A DNA stretch of 64,000 nucleotides, taken from NCBI GenBank assembly GCA_024232965.1, contig JACKQF010000003.1, positions 1 through 64,000 on the forward strand. Reading direction: 5' to 3'. A program made the translations under genes and the position numbers. Positions within the stretch are counted from its first letter, which is position 1, and every line of letters begins with the position of its first letter. The notes beneath the pieces were generated by a model. It did no database searches. It was not told the origin of the DNA and worked only from the letters and a program-made list of their open reading frames with translations. This document shows, in pieces, positions 1 to 6,275 of this stretch. The DNA is from Verrucomicrobiaceae bacterium (GTDB lineage: Bacteria > Verrucomicrobiota > Verrucomicrobiia > Verrucomicrobiales > Verrucomicrobiaceae).

Positions 1-293
1 AAGACGTCGGAGCCGATAAGGGTGACTCTTCCGGCGTGGGCGGCGGCAGCGACTGGGTGGACGGTGACGTGGTCAAGGTGATTGACGGCGAGGGCGTGGC
101 GGAGGCGTTGGACATTGCTTGGATCAGGCTCGATGCAGGTGATCCTGCCGCCGGCTGAGGGATCGATGCAGGTGGAGGCGAGGAGTGTGTGAAGGCCGGT
201 GTTGGCGCCGATGTCGAGGAAGTGATCGCCGGGCTGAAGATAGGACTTCAAGAAGTGGAGCATGTCCCAGTCAAACCACTCTGACCGATACAT
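1..293 (-). CDS. FkbM family methyltransferase (partial)
   Basis: The gene runs off the left edge. The minus-strand translation contains a SAM-binding motif I (DIGANTGLHTLLAS) followed by an acidic loop (CIEPDPSNVQRL), the pattern of FkbM-type methyltransferases, which usually O-methylate sugars or polyketide/glycan products. The only ATG in frame is at 293. However, the frame stays open upstream to a TAA near 590, and the residues encoded at about 294-476 (including QIWSAPGNRGHR and LYPCYTDS) look like the normal N-terminal part of this family. No ATG, GTG or TTG exists in that upstream stretch, so the true start may be unusual, or a frameshift may separate it from its start. It is followed by the carbamoyltransferase upstream on the same strand, fitting a surface-glycan locus. 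Confidence 0.7.
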   Translation of the reverse strand, partial: MYRSEWFDWDMLHFLKSYLQPGDHFLDIGANTGLHTLLASTCIDPSAGGRITCIEPDPSNVQRLRHALAVNHLDHVTVHPVAAAAHAGRVTLIGSDV

Positions 294-538
294 GACGTGC
301 TTGGCGATGATGCTATCGGTGTAACAGGGGTAGAGTCTCTGGTGATCGAAGACGGGAAGAAGAAGCGGTGCTTCGGTCGGTGCGAGCCTGCGGCAGCGGA
401 GGAACCAGCGTGCCGCGCGGATGACTGCGGCGATGCGATGCCCGCGATTGCCGGGAGCGCTCCAGATCTGCCGGAGGACGCTGAGGTGTGGCGAAGTGTG
501 AAGGATGAAGGTAGGAGTGGGAAGTGGGAAGTTTGGGT

Positions 539-573
539 GCTCGTCCTCGTCCTTCGTCTTCGAATCTGACGCC
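539..573. repeat. Dispersed intergenic repeat, TCGTCCTCGTCC family
   Basis: A run of TCGTCCTCGTCCTTCGTC followed by TTCGAATCTGACGCC. Related sequences lie at 2503-2543, 6107-6133, 6242-6267 and 48268-48304, all in non-coding DNA. The shared core is roughly TCCTCGAAYCCGACGGCWGGATGC. It overlaps the reading frame upstream of the FkbM gene. Confidence 0.5.
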
Positions 574-578
574 TGGGG

Positions 579-2366
579 TTATTGTCTGGCGATGGTCCAG
601 GTGCCGAGGACGAGGAGGTCCATTTTGGTGCGGAGGAAGCAGTCGAGGGCTTCTTGGGGGCGGCAGACGACGGGTTCGTTTTCGTTGAAACTGGTGTTCA
701 GGATCATCGGCACTTGGGTGATCGCGTTGAAGGCGCTGATGAGCTGATGGTAGAGGGGATTGGTCTCTGGGTGGACGGTCTGGAGTCGTCCAGAACCATC
801 GGCGTGAGTGATGGCGGGAACTTGGGGGCGCTTTTCTTCGCGGACTTGATAGACCTGCATCATGAAGGGGACGTTGTCGTCTTCCTCAAACCAGGCGGGC
901 ACGGCTTCCCTCAGGACGGAGGGGGCAAAGGGGCGGAAGGATTCGCGGCGCTTGATCTTCTGATTCAGGATGTCCTTCATGTCCGCGCGGCGGGGGTCGC
1001 CAAGAATGCTGCGATTGCCAAGGGCTCGCGGTCCCCACTCAAGCCGCCCTTGGAACCAACCGATGACTTTGCCTTCGCTGATGGCCTGCGCGGTGGTCTG
1101 GCAGAGCTGGGCGGGATCGGTGATCTGCTTGACGGTGCAACCTTCGGCCTGGATCCGGGCGGTTTCGGTTTCGAGTAGTGTGGTGATTTCGGCGTCGCTA
1201 TACTGTGGGCCCCAGTAGGCGTGGGACATGTGGAACCTGGCTTCGCGAGAGGTTGTGGTGCTTGGCGATGGTTGAGCGGTGGTGGTGCCGCTGGTGAGGT
1301 TTTGATGGGCGATGAGGGCGGCACCGATGGCTCCGCCGGCATCGCCGGCGGCGCTCTGAATGTAGATGTGCTTGAAGGGGGTGTGGCGGCGGACTTTGCC
1401 GTTGGCCACGGAGTTCATGCCGCACCCGCCTGAGATGGTGAGGTTTTCCCCGCCATGTCTTTTATGCAGGGTATTGCAGAGGTGGAAGAAGGCCTCTTCA
1501 TACATGGCCTGGACGCTGCGGGCGATGTCCTTGTGGCGCTGATCGAGCGGCTCGTCTTTTTTGCGCGCAGGGCCCAGCAGCGCCTCTAACCCCTCGGAAT
1601 AAAGGATGCCGCAGTCGGGGCTGCCATTGTCCCAGGTGTAGGCGACGCTTTCTTTGTGATGGCGGAAGCAATCGAGGTTGATGCGGAACGAGCCATCGGG
1701 ACGGAGATGGACGATCTTGCGCATGAGGTCCATCTGATTGGGTTGCCCGTAGGGGGCGAGTCCCATGACTTTGTATTCATCCCCATAATGCGGGAAGCCG
1801 AGCCATTGGGTGAGAGCGGAGTAAAAGATGCCAAGCGAGTGAGGGAAATAGACGCGGTCTTCGATGGTGATTTTCCCATCAACGCCGGGCCCCCAAGCGG
1901 CGGAGGCGAAGTCGCCCATGCCATCGATGGAGACGTTGATGGCGTCCTTAAACGGGGAGCAAAGGTAGGAGGAGGCGAGGTGGGCTAGGTGGTGCTCGAT
2001 GTGATGCACCTGAGCCTTCATGGCCTGACCAGGGAAGGCCTCGGCGATGGATTGCTGAACGCTTTTGGTCTGGGTGCGCTTTTGCAGGCGCTCGAAGATG
2101 AGTTTGAGGCTGGGCCGTGTGCGGAGGATGAAGAGGAGTCGGCGGAGGTTGTTGACCTTGGGATCGAGATTGATGGCGATGTGATGCAGATCGCTGAACT
2201 GGATGCCGGCCTCGTCCAGACAGTACTGCATCGAGAGCGTGGGAAGACCCGCCCAGTGCTTGATGCGCCGGAAGCGCTCTTCTTCGACGGCGGCGATGAG
2301 CTTGCCATCGCGAAGGATGGCAGCGGAGGAGTCGCCGTGGTAGGCATTGATTCCGAGGACTAGCAT
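579..2366 (-). CDS. Carbamoyltransferase, NodU/CmcH/TobZ family
   Basis: Predicted to transfer a carbamoyl group from carbamoyl phosphate, via carbamoyl-adenylate, onto a hydroxyl of a sugar or secondary metabolite. The 595-residue length is normal for the family. The N-terminal Kae1-like half starts with LGINAYHGDSSAAI, has the metal-binding signature HHIEHHLAH at about residues 121-129 and an SIDGMGD segment near 146-152. The C-terminal half carries the YrdC-like adenylation region, with the typical WGPRALGNRSILGDPR stretch. The ATG at 2366 is preceded by a pyrimidine-rich repeat on the coding strand, with no clear Shine-Dalgarno sequence. The neighbouring methyltransferases suggest modification of a surface glycan. 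The natural substrate cannot be read from sequence. Confidence 0.92.
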   Translation of the reverse strand: MLVLGINAYHGDSSAAILRDGKLIAAVEEERFRRIKHWAGLPTLSMQYCLDEAGIQFSDLHHIAINLDPKVNNLRRLLFILRTRPSLKLIFERLQKRTQTKSVQQSIAEAFPGQAMKAQVHHIEHHLAHLASSYLCSPFKDAINVSIDGMGDFASAAWGPGVDGKITIEDRVYFPHSLGIFYSALTQWLGFPHYGDEYKVMGLAPYGQPNQMDLMRKIVHLRPDGSFRINLDCFRHHKESVAYTWDNGSPDCGILYSEGLEALLGPARKKDEPLDQRHKDIARSVQAMYEEAFFHLCNTLHKRHGGENLTISGGCGMNSVANGKVRRHTPFKHIYIQSAAGDAGGAIGAALIAHQNLTSGTTTAQPSPSTTTSREARFHMSHAYWGPQYSDAEITTLLETETARIQAEGCTVKQITDPAQLCQTTAQAISEGKVIGWFQGRLEWGPRALGNRSILGDPRRADMKDILNQKIKRRESFRPFAPSVLREAVPAWFEEDDNVPFMMQVYQVREEKRPQVPAITHADGSGRLQTVHPETNPLYHQLISAFNAITQVPMILNTSFNENEPVVCRPQEALDCFLRTKMDLLVLGTWTIARQ

Positions 2367-2823
2367 GGGCGGGGGAGGCGGAGGCGGAGGCGAGGGCGCA
2401 GTGGGGAGTGAAAAGTGGTAAGTGCTGGAGGCGAAGGTCAGAAACCAGAAATCGTCAGTCGGAAATTTGATATTTTGGGGCTCGGAGCTCGTCAGTTTTG
2501 CCCGTCCTCCTGCCTTCCCCTCCTCGAATCCAACGGCAGGATGGCGCAGCGCCTTGTGCTATGGGGTGGTGCTCGGTCGTGGGTGACTCAATTTTGGCAC
2601 GCTGCCGCCCTTGGTCGCGCGGGGCGATTGGGTGGTTTCTTGGATAATGGATGGCTGCCGGGGCAGGGGGAGCGCGAAATGTAACGGAAATGCGAGGGTG
2701 CGGAAAGGATTATCTGAAAATCCAATGTGGTTCTGCCGAGTCGATCAGGTGGGAATTGGACCTGGTTTTGCGACTGCTGTTCGAACTCGGGCAGGTGGCA
2801 CTGCCGGCGGCCGTGAATGGCCT
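2367..2823. other. Intergenic region, no gene recognised
   Basis: About 457 bases between the carbamoyltransferase and the SAM methyltransferase. It begins with a GGCGGAGGC-type purine-rich simple repeat (2367-2396) and holds one copy of the dispersed TCCTCGAATCCAACGGCAGGATGG repeat (2503-2543). Open frames here give low-complexity translations without recognisable motifs. No RNA gene was seen. Confidence 0.5.
2503..2543. repeat. Dispersed intergenic repeat, TCGTCCTCGTCC family
   Basis: Reads CGTCCTCCTGCCTTCCCC then TCCTCGAATCCAACGGCAGG. It matches the copies at 6107-6133, 6242-6267 and 48268-48304 over the AAYCCGACGGCWGGATG core. Confidence 0.5.
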
Positions 2824-3489
2824 TCACTTGCGGGTGGCCACGATGAGGTAGTTGTTGAAGGGCGTGGCACCCCAGAGTGGTTGAAATTTGGCGTTGAGCC
2901 CAATGTCTGAGAGGGTGTCTGCGAGCTCCTGGCGATCTGGGTACTCTAGCGGGGGGCTGCCCATCCAGCGGACCCAACGGGCGAAGTGATCCGCAACGAG
3001 GCTGACTCGGCTGCGCCAGGTCTGATCCAGCAAGGTATTGCGAATGATCAGAGTCCCGCCGTCGGCGGCGATGTGCGGAGCGAGTGAGGTGATGAGCTGG
3101 ATCTGCTCTGTCCTGGGAATGTACTGGAGGACATCCAGCAAGGTGACGTGCCCGGGAGATTGGGGAGGCAGATCGCGGTAATCGGCGGCGATGAACCGGG
3201 GCGCTGGCGGATGGAGGTCGGCGATGTCTTGGGCGACTTTGATTTTTACGGCATCTGCATCGATCGCGACGATGGGGGCTGTGTAGCCGTGGGCTCGCAG
3301 ATAAAAAGCGAGTTGCCCTGCGCCACAGCCGAGATCGAGTACTGGGAGTTGGGTGGGGGCCGCAGAGAGGAGTTCCCAGACGGTTGGGTAAAGGGGATCC
3401 GTCCGTACCTTCCAGTACGTGTAGTGACGCAGGAACGGTGTGGGATAGTGCCGAGCCAAGCTGGCGGCGATTTCAGGCGCTCCTGCCAC
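2824..3489 (-). CDS. Class I SAM-dependent methyltransferase
   Basis: A 221-residue protein with the Rossmann-fold motif I VLDLGCGAGQLAF at about residues 49-61, an acidic motif II (IVAIDADAVK) and a later VTLLDVLQYIPR segment, as expected for ubiE/COQ5-like class I methyltransferases. No signal peptide or membrane segment, so cytoplasmic. It lies 42 bases downstream of the lipoprotein gene on the same strand and is probably co-transcribed with it and the GT2 gene. Unlike the FkbM protein at the left edge it has no extended N-terminus. The substrate is unknown; the context of a glycosyltransferase and lipoprotein hints at a lipid or glycan, which is inference. Confidence 0.8.
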   Translation of the reverse strand: MAGAPEIAASLARHYPTPFLRHYTYWKVRTDPLYPTVWELLSAAPTQLPVLDLGCGAGQLAFYLRAHGYTAPIVAIDADAVKIKVAQDIADLHPPAPRFIAADYRDLPPQSPGHVTLLDVLQYIPRTEQIQLITSLAPHIAADGGTLIIRNTLLDQTWRSRVSLVADHFARWVRWMGSPPLEYPDRQELADTLSDIGLNAKFQPLWGATPFNNYLIVATRK

Positions 3490-3531
3490 GTCGGGGGAGT
3501 GGGGATGAGGACGGGGCGTTGGTGCCTAGGT

Positions 3532-4158
3532 TTACAGCATGCCTGGCTGATAGGAGGGTCCGCGAGCGCCGCGTGTGCCGAGTCGGGCGCGCATTTCGGG
3601 GTCATCGAGTGCGCGATCCACGGCATCCTGAAGTGCGCGGGAAGTGAGATCACGCAGGAGCGGTACCGGTGTGCCGGTGCCTGGGGTGTAGGCTGCGCTC
3701 TGGCGTTCGCCGATGTAGATACGGGAGAAGACGACTTGACCGCTGGAGGCGGAGTAAACATTCACGCGGATGCGAGCGTAGGCATAGGGGCGCACGATGA
3801 GCTGGCAGTAGAGGTCCATGATGTCACCAGCGACGATGTATTTGGCCCGGCTCTGGGTGGAGAGCATCTTGCGACCGTCGAGGGCGTGAGCAAAGGCATT
3901 GCCGACAATGTCTTCGACTGAGGTGCGGGTGGTGATGTTTTCGATCGGCGCACCAATGGGAGTGCGGACTGTGCCGAGGTAAAAAGAACCTTCCTGGCGG
4001 ACGTTATTGAAGCGGCCAACGGTGAACTCCGGCGCGCCCTGGCGCATCTGGCCAATCTGGGGTTGGTAGTCGAGGCTGACCTGAGTGTTGGTGCAGGAGG
4101 CGAGGGCAAGGCCCATCGTCAAAGTGGCGAGGCGAAAAAGGGCGGGGAGAGTTTTCAT
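3532..4158 (-). CDS. Putative outer-membrane lipoprotein, unknown function
   Basis: 208 residues with a lipoprotein signal peptide: a short basic N-terminus, a hydrophobic core and the lipobox LALASC ending at about residue 22, so the mature protein should be lipid-anchored. The mature region contains DYQPQ, an IVAGDIMDLYCQLIV strand-rich section and SGQVVFSRIYIGER, which resembles YajG/LPS-assembly-type lipoproteins only in general character; no family is assigned. The ATG overlaps the stop of the upstream GT2 gene by four bases (ATGA), which indicates translational coupling. The C-terminal 25 residues are Arg/Gly-rich. Confidence 0.75.
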   Translation of the reverse strand: MKTLPALFRLATLTMGLALASCTNTQVSLDYQPQIGQMRQGAPEFTVGRFNNVRQEGSFYLGTVRTPIGAPIENITTRTSVEDIVGNAFAHALDGRKMLSTQSRAKYIVAGDIMDLYCQLIVRPYAYARIRVNVYSASSGQVVFSRIYIGERQSAAYTPGTGTPVPLLRDLTSRALQDAVDRALDDPEMRARLGTRGARGPSYQPGML

Positions 4159-4937
4159 GATGGGAATGCTCGGGCTTTATTAGTCGTTAGCTTGTGGAGA
4201 ATCAACACGGGAAGTCGAATGAAAAATTCGAGGAGGAGACGAAAGTACATCCAGGTGATCAGGACATTATCACGGAGGTACTTGAAGTGTGACACCCCTC
4301 CTTCCGCTGCGTTGAAGTATCGGCAAGGGGAGGGCATGTTGATGACGGGGTGCCTGCGCCAAACCAGACGGATGGCGACCTCTGGATCAAAGTCAAAGCG
4401 GCGGGCCCAACGGTGATGCTCCAAAACATGGAGGAGTGGTGCGGCGGGATAGACGCGGAGCCCGAAGAGGCAGTCGCCAATGCCTGCCCAGAGGGTCTCG
4501 AGGTTGGCGAACCAATTGGCGATGCTGCGCCCGATGAGCCGCTCTGTGGGGGCGGATTCGTCAAATTGCGGGAGGCCTAGCACAAGCGCGTCTGGATGGG
4601 CCATCGAGGCGGCCATGAACGGTTCGATGCTGTCTGCTGCGTGTTGTCCATCAGCATCCATGGTCAGTACATGGGTGAATCCCTCTGCAACGGCTTCCTT
4701 GAGTCCTGCGAGGACGGCAGTACCTTTGCCGCCGTTTTCGGGAAGGACCATGACTTTGAGCTGGGGATTCTCCTCCTTGAGCGCCTCCAGGTGCTGTGCG
4801 CTGTCATCGGTGCTGCCATCGACGACGACCCACACGGGTGACCAACGATCAAGAGCATTCCGGACCGTCGGAATGAGTTTTGGCCCCGTGTTGTAGGACG
4901 GGATTAAAATAAGGTGGGTTCGGGACGGGGACGGCAT
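4155..4937 (-). CDS. Glycosyltransferase family 2 (dolichol-phosphate mannosyltransferase-like)
   Basis: A 260-residue GT-A fold transferase. The N-terminal ILIPSYNTGPKL strand is the nucleotide-sugar binding start, WVVVDGSTDDS follows at about residues 36-46, and LTMDADGQH (D94 and D96) is the DxD metal-binding motif. The C-terminal region has a hydrophobic stretch (VLITWMYFRLLLEFFIRLPVLIL) that may attach it to the membrane. It probably transfers an activated sugar to a lipid or glycan acceptor on the cytoplasmic face. It is the first gene of a tight minus-strand group with the lipoprotein (4-base overlap) and the SAM methyltransferase. The acceptor cannot be inferred. Confidence 0.85.
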   Translation of the reverse strand: MPSPSRTHLILIPSYNTGPKLIPTVRNALDRWSPVWVVVDGSTDDSAQHLEALKEENPQLKVMVLPENGGKGTAVLAGLKEAVAEGFTHVLTMDADGQHAADSIEPFMAASMAHPDALVLGLPQFDESAPTERLIGRSIANWFANLETLWAGIGDCLFGLRVYPAAPLLHVLEHHRWARRFDFDPEVAIRLVWRRHPVINMPSPCRYFNAAEGGVSHFKYLRDNVLITWMYFRLLLEFFIRLPVLILHKLTTNKARAFPS

Positions 4938-5019
4938 GCAGGCCGTTGATGTTGGAGGAAAGGTGACTTGCTGGCAAGCTTCGACCGTCGAGTTTTTAAT
5001 CCACTAACGCGGCGAACAT

Positions 5020-5901
5020 TTAAGGCACCTCAAAGACCTTTTGTGTCGTTGGGTCAAGCGCCAAGGAACCACTGGGCAGTCCGGTAACGTCCAGCTCCTT
5101 GTATGGCGGGTAGGGGCTGGTGACCCTGCCCTCTTTTCCAGTTTTTTTCCCGACTAGGAAGGCGCCGGAATTGCTGGTGCCAGTCGTCGGCTCTGGATCC
5201 TTGAGTTTTGGTGTGGCCATGCCTGCACCCGCGGGGGGCGTGCTGGACGGCGGTGTGAAGCCGGGGAGGGGCTCGTTCGGAATATCCGGATCTGGCTCTG
5301 GGGTGAATTTGGGCTCTGGCGAAGGCTCTGAAATCTTCGGTTTGGCGGAGGGTTCAGTGCCGATGGTTGGGGCTTTTGGCTTGGACGGTGGGGCGTCCTC
5401 TTTCACTTTGGGAGGGGTGTATTTTTTGGTCGTGCCGCTTTTCTTGGTGGTTGTAGGCTCGCTAGATCTCCGAGATCCTCCCGTTCGCGCCGAAGTGGTC
5501 GGTGGATTGGTGTCAATCTTTGGCTGAGGTTGGGACTGAGGGGGCTCGTTGAAACCCATCCCTGGACGGTAACCTGCGGGCGGAGTGTCAAGGCTGCGAC
5601 CTTGTGGCGCGCCGTAGTATTGGCCTTGGCCTTGCGGCGAACTGCTTTCCCCGTAAAACAGCCTGCGGAAAAAACCTCCGACTCGGCTGGGGGTGCTCTG
5701 CGGCTGCTGCTGATAAGCGGGCGGCGGTGCCGGAGGGGTGTAGGTGCGTGGTGGCGGGGATCCCGGAGGCACGGAGTAGCGCGGCGGCTGATTGTAATAC
5801 GGTGCCTGCTGTGCCTGCACGCTTGAGATCAGTGCGAGACCACTGAGAGCGACGAACCAATGGGGCACGGTCCGATTGGCGAGGAGTCGTTTTGTATTCA
5901 T
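5020..5901 (-). CDS. Proline-rich exported protein of unknown function
   Basis: 293 residues with a signal peptide (hydrophobic WFVALSGLALISSVQA, likely cleavage after VQA near residue 30). The mature protein is low-complexity and rich in Pro, Gln, Ser, Thr and Lys, with repeated PPP, KPKAPT and EPSPEPKF-type stretches, so it is probably disordered and crosses or coats the cell wall. The last ~35 residues (including TSPYPPYKELDVTGLPSG and ALDPTTQKVFEVP) look more ordered and may be the conserved part. The upstream region on the coding strand is AT-rich (5903-5945), consistent with its own promoter. No enzymatic motif was seen. Confidence 0.75.
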   Translation of the reverse strand: MNTKRLLANRTVPHWFVALSGLALISSVQAQQAPYYNQPPRYSVPPGSPPPRTYTPPAPPPAYQQQPQSTPSRVGGFFRRLFYGESSSPQGQGQYYGAPQGRSLDTPPAGYRPGMGFNEPPQSQPQPKIDTNPPTTSARTGGSRRSSEPTTTKKSGTTKKYTPPKVKEDAPPSKPKAPTIGTEPSAKPKISEPSPEPKFTPEPDPDIPNEPLPGFTPPSSTPPAGAGMATPKLKDPEPTTGTSNSGAFLVGKKTGKEGRVTSPYPPYKELDVTGLPSGSLALDPTTQKVFEVP

Positions 5902-6070
5902 GAGGCTATTTGTCTAACTATTATTAAAATTTCTGTGTTCGCAACCTTTTTCGAGAACGCGCTTGGGGCGTGTAATGGACGGTGTTTGGGTGGGGATTAT
6001 TCAAAAAGAGAGCGAACTGTGACGTTTCTGGAGATGTTTTGGTGAGCGGATGACGAATGCAGGAATGACG

Positions 6071-6099
6071 GATGGAGAGATGGAGAGATGGAGTGATGG
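6071..6099. repeat. Short tandem repeat, GATGGAGA unit
   Basis: Three and a half units of GATGGAGA/T in tandem. A shorter version (GATGGAGTTATGGAGTGG) sits at 48246-48263, again next to a copy of the dispersed GACGGCTGGA repeat, so the two elements travel together at two loci. Confidence 0.6.
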
Positions 6100-6106
6100 T
6101 CATCCA

Positions 6107-6133
6107 TCGTCTTCGACTCCGGCGGCAGGATGC
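6107..6133. repeat. Dispersed intergenic repeat, TCGTCCTCGTCC family
   Basis: TCGTCTTCGACTCCGGCGGC followed by AGGATGC; second member of this family lies only ~110 bases away at 6242-6267. Confidence 0.5.
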
Positions 6134-6241
6134 CGTCGTGCCTTGGGGGCCGTAAGGGCATTCGCCAGAGTGCTTTGGGTGGTGAGCCGTTTGGGCGGGC
6201 CGTGCTGTGGCGAGTCCTCCTACGTGGGGCGTCGTTGCCCA

Positions 6242-6267
6242 CGTCCTCGAACCCGACGGCTGGATGC
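6242..6267. repeat. Dispersed intergenic repeat, TCGTCCTCGTCC family
   Basis: CGTCCTCGAACCCGACGGCT followed by GGATGC, close to the stop codon of the DUF1553 gene. Same orientation as the neighbouring copy. Confidence 0.5.
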
Positions 6268-6275
6268 TTTACTGT

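Larger units (their letters stand above)
5902..6275. other. Intergenic region with simple and dispersed repeats
   Basis: The first ~45 bases are AT-rich and probably hold the promoter of the proline-rich exported protein (minus strand). The rest holds an 8-base tandem repeat (6071-6099) and two copies of the dispersed GACGGCAGGATGC-type repeat (6107-6133 and 6242-6267). No gene was recognised. Confidence 0.5.
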
